Numbered from the stretch's first letter, positions 24,706 through 35,969 are shown. The stretch: 64,000 nt of DNA from Panulirus ornatus (GCF_036320965.1 NC_092269.1:35936843-36000842); one strand, 5' to 3'. The notes: generated by a model from the sequence alone, not told the origin. A program made the numbers and translations.

Positions 24706-25242
24706 GAACGCAAGCTTGTGGCTCTTGAGGAAGTAGCGCGCTTTGTCTTCGAAGCCTAAACCTTCGTGCAAGAAGAAGGTACGTTGGAGGCGAGGTGGTA
24801 GTTTTGGCTAAGGTCCGCTGCTCATATCACTTATAGATTCCGACGCGATTGAGTCGCTGTGAGTAACATTCCCGGCACACACTTCCCCTCACTGCTACGG
24901 CCTTTGGTTTCTCCTGTTGCCGAACACCTTCCACCCCCTCGCTCACGGTGCTCTTTAAAGGGGGGGTGGTAAAGAGAGGACGAGGCGTTGCGACTATGAC
25001 CGTAGATTGACCAGCGAAGCCTTCGATGTGTCTGGTAGCTCACGACCGGTCGATGGCACCGTCATTAATCGACATTAAGCAGAGGTCGATGATGGATCAG
25101 TTTTACCTCCCCCCACCCACCGGGAGCGTGATGGTCGTACAGCCTCTGAGCGCGACGGTGCGGCCTTGTGAGTAAGAAGGTACGAGTCTCGGGTGTGAAA
25201 GGCCAAGAGTTGTGACTTGAATCTCCAGGATTAGGTCTGGGG

Positions 25243-25492
25243 TCAATGTTCTTCGTGCTCAAGGGTCGTATCGTCGTTGCTCAAGGGTCGCACCATGTGC
25301 TCAAGTGTCGTATCGTCGTTGCTCAAGGGTCGTACCGTCGTGCTCAAGGGTCGTATACCATCGTGCTCAAGGGTCGTACCGTCGTTGCTCAAGGGTCGTA
25401 CCATCGTGTTCAAGGGTCGTACCATCGTGCTCAAAGGTCGTATCGTCGTTGCTCAAGGGTCGTACCATCGTGCTCAAGGGTCGTACCCAAGA
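25243..25492. repeat. Tandem repeat, ~21-24-bp unit
   Basis: GCTCAAGGGTCGTACCATCG + T, about 11 copies, with TCGTCGTT and ATCGTG variants. Confidence 0.92.
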
Positions 25493-25551
25493 GTTTAATG
25501 TGCTTTTGTTTCTATCATCACTTGCATTAGGGGCACACTACCTCTTCCTGT

Positions 25552-25555
<4 letters not shown>

Positions 25556-25620
<65 letters not shown>
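25556..25620. repeat. (TA)32
   Basis: Follows the 25243 tandem repeat by 64 bases. Confidence 0.97.
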
Positions 25621-25622
<2 letters not shown>

Positions 25623-26261
25623 TTAGTCAGTGTATTCCAGTTTTAGCTTTAATTGCTGTAATAATATATTCTTCCCTAATTATTTACTTTTCAGGTTGTT
25701 GTAGCCGTGTGTATTTTAGCCTCATTAAATGCACTGGTGAATCCCATGTTTTTTTTTTCTTCTAATCTCTAGTTTGATGCCGCACCAGACGACACTGAGT
25801 TAAGAATTAGAAATATGAGTAGAGTGTCATTATAGATTAGGCCTTAAGTGTTGCACAGGGACTATTAAGTTCACCGCGGTCTGTCTCGGTGAGAGATTAA
25901 AAAAAAAAAATGAGGGAAGTTGTAGGTGTATGTAGAAAAGGTATGTATTGCCTAACCTTATCACGACCTCGCCTGACCTGCAGCCACCGAGGGAGACGCA
26001 GCCGTATACAAATTCCCGACCCATTCTCGCCTCTTCGATCACCTGAGGACGTGTTTCAAAGGTAACCATGTTGGTGGTGGTGGGGGGGCGGGTTTGGTCG
26101 CTGGCTGGCTGTGCCCTGGCTTAGCAGCGCACCCTGCCTGCGCCTTGTGTTCCCTAACACCTGTCTCTCGGGAGCCTCTAATAGACGTTTGTTGTGGTTG
26201 GTGTGACTAAAATGCCTGCTGGAAACAACCACCCCTCATCCATCCTCCCCACACACTGCTG

Positions 26262-26694
26262 TTGCTCCTACTGCTGGAGGTGTCGGCGCTCACGCCTTCT
26301 GCGCTAGCGAGCAGGCTACTGCTGGAGGTGTTGGCGCTCACGCCTCCTGCGCTAGCGAGCAGGCTACTGCTGGAGGTGTCGGCGCTCACGCCTCCTGCGC
26401 TAGCGAGCAGGCTACTGCTGAAGGTGTTGGCGCTCACACCTTCTACGCTAGCGAGCAGGCTACTGCTGGAGGTGTCGGCGCTCACACCTTCTACGCTAGC
26501 GAACAGGCTACTGCTGGAGGTGTCGGCGCTCACACCTTCTACGCTAGCGAGCAGGCTACTGCTGGAGGTGTCGGCGCTCACGTCTTCTACGCTAGCGAGC
26601 AGGCTACTGCTGGAGGTGTTGGCGCTGACGCCTTCTGCGCTAGCGAGCAGGCTACTGCTGGAGGTGTTGGCGCTCACGCCTTCTACGCTAGCTA
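26262..26694. repeat. Minisatellite, 48-bp (16-codon) unit, nine copies
   Basis: Unit GCTACTGCTGGAGGTGTCGG + CGCTCACGCCTTCTGCGCTA + GCGAGCAG. Both strands are open (+ LLLEVSALTPSALASR; - a Ser-rich 16-mer). Differences between units are mostly transitions that change the amino acid, so I read it as non-coding. Confidence 0.92.
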
Positions 26695-26969
26695 GATAGC
26701 AGGCCTCCCTGATGATATGTAGTGGGCCACTGCGGGCGGGATGACGATCCTGGGTAGTGGCTAGCAAGACTCTGTCACGTAGAGTGTGGATAGGTTTCTA
26801 AGAACATCGACGGATGGGTTACGTAGAAAGCCAGTGGCTTACCCACTTATACTAGAACTTAGAACCATGTTTCCTTTTTTGTTAGAAAAGAAGTAGAGTC
26901 GTGGCGTAGGGGGTCCCCTATAGAGTTAGAGCCTCAGACGGCTAGTAAAGCTGAGGGGTCCTTGTCTTG

Positions 26970-27060
26970 TAGTGGTGTGCTTGTGGCTAGTTGGTTAGAT
27001 AACCAGTGACCACCCACCCGCCCAGGTTCTATCCCGAAGCAGTAGACACTTGGCATGGAC
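26970..27060 (+). mobile_element. tRNA-derived SINE or tRNA pseudogene candidate
   Basis: TGGCTAGTTGG (26984-26994) resembles a Pol III A box and GGTTCTATCCC (27025-27035) a B box, 31 bp apart. No acceptor stem can be folded, so it is not an intact tRNA. It may continue into the (TA)n at 27103. Confidence 0.4.
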
Positions 27061-27102
27061 GGTACTCACCTTTGGATTTGACTAGACGAGTATACTTACA
27101 TT

Positions 27103-27107
27103 CATAT

Positions 27108-27187
<80 letters not shown>
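27103..27187. repeat. (TA)42
   Basis: Left bracket of fold-back copy 1; one AA near 27118. Confidence 0.97.
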
Positions 27188-27189
<2 letters not shown>

Positions 27190-27352
27190 CTGAAAAAAAC
27201 ACATGTAAAAGGGAACGTGAGATCTTGAGCGCTTTCGTGTATTAGCACATCTTGAGAGGAGTTACTCATTCTGTAACTGTCCTCTGAAGATGTGTTAATC
27301 CACGAAAACGCTCAGGATCTCGCGTTTCCTTTTACATTTTTTTTTCAGCATC
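27187..27352. mobile_element. Palindromic fold-back element with hammerhead-like arms (copy 1)
   Basis: Two inverted arms of about 60 bp (27188-27253 and 27284-27350) are separated by about 30 bp and bracketed by (TA)n arrays on both sides. The + arm reads CTGAAGA (27284-27290), GTGTTAAT..CAC, GAAA (27304-27307), then CTC and AGGAT, which pairs with the preceding GTCCT. The outer ends are GCTGAAAAAAAC and its inverse. No coding capacity. Confidence 0.65.
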
Positions 27353-27379
27353 TATAGAATCACGTGTCTGTTGTGATTT

Positions 27380-27383
<4 letters not shown>

Positions 27384-27457
<74 letters not shown>
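27384..27457. repeat. (TA)36
   Basis: Right bracket of fold-back copy 1. Confidence 0.97.
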
Positions 27458-27459
<2 letters not shown>

Positions 27460-27656
27460 ATAGATTTAGTTTGCGCTCCCTGGGTCTGGACAGAGATTGA
27501 GCATAACGCTGTAGTCTGGTCTGAGAACATTACAGTAGAGAAGCGCGTAATACCTTGTGATCAGTAATGTAGAGAGAGGCAGTGATGTAGCCTCAGCTAC
27601 AGCTGTGGCTTAACTAATGTAAGGTTTGGTCTGATTTGATGAATTAATTGTTTAAA

Positions 27657-27673
27657 ACTATTATTATTATTAC

Positions 27674-27725
<52 letters not shown>

Positions 27726-27798
27726 TTTGTTATTGTTTTTATTATTATTATTATGCATCTATTTGAATTAATTGCTTGAACTGTTGTTGTTATTATTA

Positions 27799-27863
<65 letters not shown>
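27657..27863. repeat. (ATT)n, two blocks
   Basis: 27657-27756 and 27785-27863, separated by a diverged ATTAATTG segment. Confidence 0.96.
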
Positions 27864-28102
27864 TTGATTGTTGGGTTTCTTTTAAGCCTTTTAGGTGATT
27901 TATAAAGTACTTGTAAGGTATTATTTTATGGTTGTGTTATTTTACGCTGGGTGTTGAGTTCGCCTAGTGGTCTGATGGTGTAACCTTGCTAGGTTATTGT
28001 GCCATGTATGTGTGCAATAGAATTAAAAGAGTGAACTGCACCTGGTACAGATGCACTGTGAGAGCAAACACCACCTTAGGTGTACGAAACATGTCGAATT
28101 CT

Positions 28103-28104
<2 letters not shown>

Positions 28105-28137
<33 letters not shown>
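28105..28137. repeat. (CA)16
   Basis: Uninterrupted. Confidence 0.96.
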
Positions 28138-28138
<1 letters not shown>

Positions 28139-28617
28139 GAGGAGAGGCATTGTACGTATCTCCCATTATAAAAAGGTATTTGTTGGTCAGGCAAATGTAC
28201 ATGTTGTGTATTTGTACGTGAATGTCTATAGATGGATCGTCACGTCTGGCTCTTACATATATACATTTCCCGCACTCGTTGTAGACGTAAGCACCATCAG
28301 TGTTGATATGTGCATTAGTGTCCAGGTATTTCAAGCTTACATGTCTCCTAGGCTTTTTTACCCCAATCACACTCCCTGCCATTAGCTCAGCAGCCCACAG
28401 ACACGCCACTCTTACCTTTACCACAGCAGACCACAGACACACCCGTCCTGCCTTTACCACAGCAGACCACAGACGTACATATCCACCCTCCCCTCCTCCT
28501 CCTTCTCTCCTCCCCCTAAGCCCTTAATTCAGCAGCCCAGACACCCACCCACCCACCCCTGTGCTTTCTTCAACATACCCCAGACCCCAATGACGCCCCA
28601 TTCATCTGTTCCCCCTC

Positions 28618-28620
<3 letters not shown>

Positions 28621-28702
<82 letters not shown>
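28621..28702. repeat. (TC)6-(CA)35
   Basis: Compound array; CA part 28632-28702. Confidence 0.97.
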
Positions 28703-28705
<3 letters not shown>

Positions 28706-29332
28706 TCACACAGTGAGTCTCCTGCTTTGGAACAGTTCCTCTCCCTCCCTCCTTCCTTCCCTCCCTCCTTCCCTCATCGATAGTGATCATCGTGGCCAGA
28801 CAGCAGAGAGAGGCGACCTTGACCGCTCCTGTTGTACCACCGCTCGCTCGCTCTGCCCCCCCTCTCGAACCCGGGTACTCTGGAAGGGTACACTACCCCA
28901 TCTTGGGGCTTCCTTAGGAAGGCACGCGACACGTCTTGTATCCCACGGCCTCCGCTCGCCCAAATCCTGCCTCACCCCCATCACCCATCTTGTCGCCGAC
29001 GGATGAGGAAGGATGGTCATACATCCTCCTCCTCCTCCTCCCTCTCCTCCTATGTCTTTACTCTCATAACCTACATCCGTTCACACCTGCGACGCGCGCG
29101 CTCCCCCAGCAGTGGCGCTCGCTAAGCTCGGGCGGCGCCCTCCGCCCCACATCGTCAGTGCGTTAAGACGGTAGTGGGTGGGAGAGAGAGAGAGAGAGAG
29201 AAGAGACGCGGGGACCTAAGAAGGAGGAGGCCTGGTCGTGACCAATTCTACAGGGCGTCGCAGAAGGAGGTTGCCCATATTCAGATCCAGTTTCCGGCTG
29301 TGGGTGTGAGGGCGGGCAAAGACCTGCCTCTT

Positions 29333-29334
<2 letters not shown>

Positions 29335-29369
<35 letters not shown>
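29335..29369. repeat. (GT)17
   Basis: Uninterrupted. Confidence 0.96.
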
Positions 29370-29370
<1 letters not shown>

Positions 29371-29871
29371 GCTGGGGGAGGGGAGAGAGAGGGGTAGAGC
29401 TTACGAAATTATCATTAATGCCTTGCTCGCGTTAATTATGGCTATTGATGAGCGTTATTCCCCCATTAGCCAGGAAGCACCAAGCGGCTTGTAGAAATAA
29501 AGTCTCCTTTTTTTTTTTCAATGTTATTCATTGCTCGAATGATCATTCATCAGAATCGTCTGGTAATCCCCTCTGATTAATGATTAACAAAAGGTGTTGA
29601 GTCTGATGTCGGGATAAAGCGCCCTATTTTCTTTTTTTTTTTTTTGTGAATGCCTCCCTATTTTTTTTTAATCATTACTCTCACAGTTAAACACTGGGCA
29701 GGAATTAGTTCATCTGTACCCACCACCCACCCCAGCGTTAGACTGGTGATTAATGACGTCTGGTCTGCCACAGTGATTGCTGAAGACCACGCTGATTGGT
29801 TGGGTCTGTTGATGGTCGGTTGGTATACGCCTACGAATGGTTCTCTTAATGACTAACCATCCTCAAACTAC

Positions 29872-29873
<2 letters not shown>

Positions 29874-29912
<39 letters not shown>
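29874..29912. repeat. (GT)19
   Basis: Uninterrupted. Confidence 0.96.
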
Positions 29913-29915
<3 letters not shown>

Positions 29916-30520
29916 TTAAGGAACTTCTCGCTCAGAAGGGAGTCCTTCATATCCTTATGACTGATCGTAGCGCATCCTTCAAGCAGCAGGAGCCCCCGTA
30001 AAAGGTGTCCTGGGCGTGTTTGATTCAAGATAATGTAATTTAGTTCCCGCATTCCTTTATTTATTGATTCCTCAGCTCACATGGATTACCTTACATTTTA
30101 TCTTTGGATCATACCTCGTCACAGAGAATCACTGTGGTCTCTTGTGTGTTCGAGGCCTTGATTAATTAAATGCCTCAAAGGCAGTTTTGATTATTATTGA
30201 TCACTTGCCCTAGTACACCGGTTTTGTATTGATCACAACCCAGTTAGCCATCGCATAGGTCATTAGCTCCCTAGGGCCTTCTGTTGATCAGTAGCCCCAT
30301 AAACCTTTGCTTTTGATTAGTATCCCCACAAGGCACAAGTATTGATCGCGAATTCGTCATGGAAATGGCATTCAATATTGGTCATGCAGGAGGTTGAAAG
30401 TAATGACCAGTTACCCCAAGCTGTTAAATTATTGCCCTCCAGCCCCACAGTGTATGGGTAGCTTTCTTCTCCGATGGGCAATAACTCACAATAATTACTC
30501 TCCTTTCCACGCTCACTCCC

Positions 30521-30522
<2 letters not shown>

Positions 30523-30604
<82 letters not shown>

Positions 30605-30608
30605 ATAT
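30523..30608. repeat. (TA)42
   Basis: Left bracket of TA-bracketed element copy 1; one TT near 30591. Confidence 0.97.
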
Positions 30609-30843
30609 CTTCCTTTTCTTTCATACTATTCGTCATTTCCCGCATTAGCAAGGTAGCGTTAGGAACAGAGGACTGGGCCTTTGAGGGAATATCCTCACCT
30701 GGCCCCTTCTCTGTACCCTCTTTTGGAAAATAAAAAAAAAAAAACGAGAGGGGAGGATTTCCAGCCACCCGCTCCCTCCCCTTTTAGTCGCCTTCTACGA
30801 CACGCAGGGGGTATGTGGGAAGTATTCTTTCTCCCCTATCCCC

Positions 30844-30847
<4 letters not shown>
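30609..30847 (+). mobile_element. TA-bracketed ~235-bp dispersed element, full copy 1
   Basis: Begins CTTTCATACTATTCGTCATT, passes TTAGCAAGGTAGCGTTA, ACAGAGGACTGGGCCTTTGA, an A-rich centre, CCCTTTTAGTCGCCTTCTAC, and ends CTCCCCTATCCCCAGGGATA. (TA)n arrays lie on both sides. It has no long ORF that is conserved between copies and no terminal inverted repeat that I can see, so the class is unknown. Confidence 0.8.

Positions 30848-30929
<82 letters not shown>
30847..30929. repeat. (TA)41
   Basis: Right bracket of copy 1. Confidence 0.97.
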
Positions 30930-30931
<2 letters not shown>

Positions 30932-31097
30932 ATCACAGATGTTAACCATGAAACTGGTCTGTGGCCATGAGAGTAGCGTTATGTCCGAGATTCTCGAGGA
31001 AAGTGGACCTTCGTGTGTGTATCATTGATCCTCCTACGGCTGTGGGTCGAGTGGGAGTAACGCAGATACTGTCAAGACCCAGCGTTGCATGCGAGGT

Positions 31098-31388
31098 GAT
31101 CTGGCCTCATCGCTACAGGGGAAAGCTGCAGCCAAAAGTGGACGAAAAAGGATAGGAAAGCCTCAAGGTTACAGGGGAAAGCTACAGCCAAAAGTGGACG
31201 AAAAAGGATAGGAAAGCCTCAAGGTTACAGGGAAAAGCTACAGCCAAAAGTGGACGAAAAAGGATAGGAAAGCCTCAAGGTTACAGGGGAAAGCTACAGC
31301 CAAAAGTGGACGAAGAAGGATAGGAAAGCCTCAAACGCTACAGAGGAAAGCTACAGCCAAAAGTGGACGAAAAATGATAGGAAAGCAG
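31098..31388. repeat. Tandem repeat, ~57-bp unit, five copies
   Basis: GGGGAAAGCTACAGCCAAAA + GTGGACGAAAAAGGATAGGA + AAGCCTCAAGGTTACA, very homogeneous, so recent. Confidence 0.93.
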
Positions 31389-31439
31389 AGGCTCTCTCTT
31401 TCTCCCTCCGTGCCCTCCACTCCCACCCACAGGTGGCCT

Positions 31440-31656
31440 CGTAGCCCCTGGCGCTGCGGTAGTTCCACCATAACTCCGGGACCATTCCTGTGAAAAAAGA
31501 GGCCTCAGGTTACCCTGGACCTTTTTAGTGGAAGGCTCCTGCAGCCCGAGGCTGCGCTCCTTCTAGCAGCAGGGAAGTGTGGACTCCTTTGGAGCTGTAC
31601 AGCTTCGTCAGAGGTGACCATTCACTCGCGGTGTAACCTCCAGCAAGTGGGGTTCG

Positions 31657-31658
<2 letters not shown>
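31440..31658. repeat. Dispersed repeat pair member 2
   Basis: GAAGGCTCCTGCAGCCCGAG, GCTGCGCTCCTTCTAGCAGC and AGGGAAGTGTGGACTCCTTT are about 75% identical to 5245-5300. A (CA)n array follows at 31659. Confidence 0.6.

Positions 31659-31730
<72 letters not shown>
31659..31730. repeat. (CA)35
   Basis: Follows dispersed repeat 31440-31658. Confidence 0.97.
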
Positions 31731-31732
<2 letters not shown>

Positions 31733-31779
31733 AAATGTACACATGTATCGAGTGAACATAAGAGCCTGGTAGCACCACT

Positions 31780-31860
31780 GGGAAACTTTATATACGAGGT
31801 GTCGTGCGCTTTCGTATATTAACATCGTCAGGAGCGAGTGCAGAGATCCGGAATATAACG
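31780..31860 (-). mobile_element. Related hammerhead-like repeat fragment
   Basis: On the minus strand CTGACGA (31825-31831) is followed by TGTTAATATAC, GAAA (31810-31813) and GCGCAC. It shares the TTAATA-TACGAAAGCGC block with the fold-back arms, but stem-I complementarity is not evident. Sequence to about 31925 may belong to the same element. Confidence 0.4.
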
Positions 31861-32138
31861 TACCAGCCGCCACTGACCGGCGGAGCTAACGCGTAGCGCC
31901 TACCGTAGGAAAATGTAGGGTTGCAAAACACGATTCGTGTGAGTTAACATGTCAGGTGTTATGTCCACGTGTAGGTGAGGCAGGAAGAGGAGTCAGTTAC
32001 CTTCGCATGAGGAATGAAACCTGACAGCTACTGCAATCGGCATCATTAACCCCCCTCTCCTCCTCCTGATACCTAGGCGGGTCGTGATGTTAAGTGTAGC
32101 TCGCTGTGTCGGTGGCTTCGTACAACGTGTGACAAACT

Positions 32139-32140
<2 letters not shown>

Positions 32141-32216
<76 letters not shown>
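32141..32216. repeat. (GA)38
   Basis: Uninterrupted. Confidence 0.97.
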
Positions 32217-32219
<3 letters not shown>

Positions 32220-32752
32220 TGGAGGGTTTCACAGGAGGATTAAGAGCTTTTAAGTTTATGTTTAATGAAGGTAATTGATAAGCTGCCCCCTCTTCTTTCT
32301 TCCTTCCCTTTCCTTCCCCCCCACCAACCCCCCCCCCCCTCCTCATTAAAGAATCGTCACATATAAAAGACTTCACTCATTAAGATGTACCACTTAAAGG
32401 ACGTCACTAGTGGTCTTGGCTCGAGAGTCTCCTTTGAAGGATGTCGCTGGTTTAAGGGACCATCAGTCTCCCCCCCCCTTTTTTTTTTTTTAAGGGATAT
32501 CCCCCCCTGGTTACAGCGCGTCAGGTAAGAGACATCGCCCCTCGTTCAGGATTGCTGAAATTGCATCATTTGATGACGTCTAATCGCTTTAATGGACTTC
32601 AGTTAAGGGACGTCATTAAAGGACGTCCCTGCCATTAAGGGATCCGCCGAACGTCGTAAAATTAATCGCACGTCATAATGTCTCAGAGCTTCGATCGCAT
32701 TACCGGCGCCGTCTTGTAGGCGCGAGGGAGGAGACCCCTGATTGGACTTTGG

Positions 32753-32754
<2 letters not shown>

Positions 32755-32817
<63 letters not shown>
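32755..32817. repeat. (GA)31
   Basis: Lies about 110 bases upstream of the RTE remnant. Confidence 0.97.
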
Positions 32818-32820
<3 letters not shown>

Positions 32821-32929
32821 GATATATTATGGAGAGAGTATTATGAAGGGATGTTGAATGTTGAGGGTGGTTGATGTGGTGTGTTTGTAAGGGAGGTGAC
32901 ATGCGGTGTGTGAGAGTCACAGTGAATGG

Positions 32930-33870
32930 TGTCGTGAAAGGAGAGGAGGTAGTGACAGCCTTACGTAAGACGAATCGTAGGGGCAGGAGTGGATGGGATT
33001 GCAGTTGAATTTCTCAAGAAATTTAGTGACAGTGTTTGTTTGTTGATTGGTTACCCAGGCTAATCAACATTTGTATTGCCTAAGGTGAGGTGTTTGAGGG
33101 CTGACAAAGTACATGAATAGTGGTCCTTAAGTTAAAGTAAGGGCATTATGAATGCTTGAGCTACAGAGGTAAGATTGTGTGGAGTACACTTGGTAAGGTG
33201 TATGAGAGAGTGTTGGCTGTAGGGGTGGTGGCGATCACAGAGAATCTTACTGGAGAGGAGCATTCAGGAGAGGTAGGGAATGTTTGGATCAGATGTTTGC
33301 TTTGAGGAAGTTGTATGAGAGATATCTCGCGATAGAAGTATATGGATGAAGTATATGGTAGCGTTGATAGAGGCCTTGTGGGAGGTGTTACGAAATGTGG
33401 GGGTAAATAGGGTTGCCAAATGCAGTGAAGATCTTTTGTGTGCTGAGACGTGTTGCGAGTAGGAAGGGAGGAGGATGAATGGTTCCAGGTAAAGGTGGGT
33501 CTTGTCTGTTTAAGCTGTTATGAATGGGTTGGTTAGGGAGGTGAATGCGAGTGGCAGGTCCACGGTAGGTATGCTTGTGGTAAGGGGCATGGGAGGTAAA
33601 TCAAGTGCTGTTTGGAGATGACGTGGCTTTAGTGGCAGACTCAAGAAACCTTAAAAGCTGGCGACCGAGTCTGGGACAGTGTGTGAAGGGAAGAAAGTTT
33701 GCCAGCACAGGAGAACAAAAGTAGGTCACTGCCTCGCAGTAGGGAATGAAGTAGGATGATGTGGGTGAAACTTAGAATAGGGTAGACGGATCCAGAGGAA
33801 GTGGAGTAGGGTAGGTTAGGTGCCTGGGAGTTTGGACGTGGGAGCTGATGGAACCTTTGGAGCTGACAGG
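32930..33870 (+). pseudogene. Decayed RTE-type (CFDP2-like) LINE reverse transcriptase
   Basis: Broken reading frames on the + strand preserve the order of an RTE/CFDP2-like non-LTR reverse transcriptase. DGIAVEFLKKFSDSV is near 32993-33037, LGKVYERVLA near 33199-33230, FRRGRECLDQMFALRKL near 33265-33315 and WFQVKVGL near 33485-33508. The catalytic box LFGDDVALVADS is near 33608-33643. The box reads FGDD where active enzymes usually have FADD or YADD. Stops and frameshifts lie between the blocks, so this is a dead fragment. No endonuclease domain is visible upstream, where a (GA)n array begins at 32755. Family assignment rests on motif order recalled from arthropod RTE elements. Confidence 0.75.
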
Positions 33871-34026
33871 CCGTCAGTTTAACATGCCAGGTCATTAATA
33901 CCATGTCATTCCCAGTGTCCTACAATTTCCTTGATTTGTCATTCATTTAACTACTTGTGCGTAACCGCTTTGTCTTCATTTATTTTCATTTCTCACGTGT
34001 TTTCACCCGTCTCCCGTCATGTGATG

Positions 34027-34028
<2 letters not shown>

Positions 34029-34119
<91 letters not shown>
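34029..34119. repeat. (TC)45
   Basis: One of the longest TC arrays of the window. Confidence 0.97.
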
Positions 34120-34120
<1 letters not shown>

Positions 34121-34474
34121 AGCCGCTCCTACCGCCTCTTCCCACCGGCTAATCTTCTCCTCCGAGTCGTCGTGCCGCACCTACCCGCCTACCTCTCCTC
34201 CTCCCTCTCCAATCATTGCACCAGTCTCTCTCCCCCTCATCTCCCCACGAGTCCCTGGTTGCCCTAAGTCCCCTTCCCCAGTCGTGATTGTGGTGACGGT
34301 GGGCCTATTCTTCGCTGCCTCGGGGTGGGGGGACAATAATCACAGTCGGCCATAAATGAGCCTCGGCCGTTCTTTGTCTGGGTTCGGCTTTTCTCTCTCT
34401 CTCCCGTTTTCTTTTTCTCCTTGTATGAACAGAGCGCATGGGTGCTGTTGGGCGACGACAGTTTTTAAAAGACC

Positions 34475-34477
<3 letters not shown>

Positions 34478-34556
<79 letters not shown>
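34478..34556. repeat. (TA)39
   Basis: Left bracket of element copy 2. Confidence 0.97.
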
Positions 34557-34561
<5 letters not shown>

Positions 34562-34789
34562 TTCTTTCAAACTATTCGCCATTTCCCGTGTTAGCAAGGT
34601 AGCGTTAAGACAGAGGACTGGGCCTTTGAGGGAATATCCTCCTCTGGCCCCCTTCTCTGTTCCTTCTTTTGGAAAATCGAAAAAAAAGAAAACGAGAGAG
34701 GAGGATTTCCAGCCCCCCGCTCCCTCCCCTTTTAGTCGCCTTCTACGACACGCAGGGAATACGTGGGAAGTATTCTTTCTCCCCTATCC

Positions 34790-34793
<4 letters not shown>
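34557..34793 (+). mobile_element. TA-bracketed dispersed element, full copy 2
   Basis: Same element as 30609-30847 in the same orientation, with about 90% identity by eye. It is again placed exactly between two (TA)n arrays (34478-34556 and 34792-34859). Confidence 0.8.

Positions 34794-34859
<66 letters not shown>
34792..34859. repeat. (TA)33
   Basis: Right bracket of element copy 2. Confidence 0.97.
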
Positions 34860-34862
<3 letters not shown>

Positions 34863-35476
34863 ATGTATCGTCAACGGGCTTCGCCGTACGTCGCAAATGC
34901 AAGAACCACCTTCGGCGATGATTGGACGAGAATAATTTGTCACTACGAAGGAGTCTTATCATTTCTCTGCTACTTAATGTAGCGCAGCCTTGAAGGTGCA
35001 GGAGCAACTTAAAGAGGTGTCTTGGTGCCTTATATTAACAGTACACATGTACACATAATACTGTTTGTGCGTGTGTATTTTTTGGTCTGATTTTAGGTGC
35101 ATATTTCAGCCAGTCTTCGTTTTCTTATTACTTTTTTCTTTGTTTTTCTTACCGTTTTCTGATTAGTCTTTTCTTTGTTTTCTACTGTGTAACTGTTCCT
35201 CTGTTGTCGTGTTTCTTTCTTCCTCGTCTTCTGCACAGTTTATCGTTTGCTGTATTTCCCAGTTCTTGTTTCTGATCCTTGCGTGTTGTACTGCCTCTGG
35301 GTACGTACGTATTTTTGTTTTGTGCCTTGTTTATTGTACTGACCTCCCTTCCCTCCTTGTACTTTGTTTGTCTTTCGTTGGTTGTGGAGTGGTTCCATCT
35401 GCATGTCATTTTCATGGGTGCAGTGTATATGTAGTGTTGGTCAGTTTTCGATATGTTGCGATTCGGACCCCCATAA
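34860..35476. other. Gene-free stretch, T-rich
   Basis: 35090-35460 is strongly T/C/G with few A on the + strand and stays open in some frames. It has no conserved motif. Confidence 0.5.
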
Positions 35477-35571
35477 CTGTGTGTGTGTGTGTGTTTGTGT
35501 ATCTGTGTGTATGTGTGTGTGTTTGGGAAGCAGTCATTGTCTCGATGTGTCTGTTTCTTGTGCGGGTTTGT

Positions 35572-35643
<72 letters not shown>
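35477..35643. repeat. Impure (GT)n and (TA)34
   Basis: (GT) 35477-35523 with TTTGT/ATCT breaks; (TA) 35573-35643. Confidence 0.95.
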
Positions 35644-35646
<3 letters not shown>

Positions 35647-35969
35647 TGTATATATATTGTCCAAGCATGTTATGATGTATGCACTTCTTGGTTGTATACA
35701 CGTAGCGGCCGTGGTTAGTCGGTGTTCTTGTGCTTGTTTTGCGTGGCCGTGTTGTTTCACCGCGTGTTGTAACGAGTCAGTCGCGTGTCTAATGGAGCAG
35801 ATGTTGTTCGCTGTGTGGTGAACGCGTATGGCAATAATGATAATAATGTCTTGCCGTGTACTAACAGTGCATTAACGAAAGTCGTCCGGGTGTAGATGCA
35901 GTGGTGATGTATACGTGACTGACCAGCGTAATATGGCAAGACGTATACTTCAGTGCTCTTGCTCTCCCG

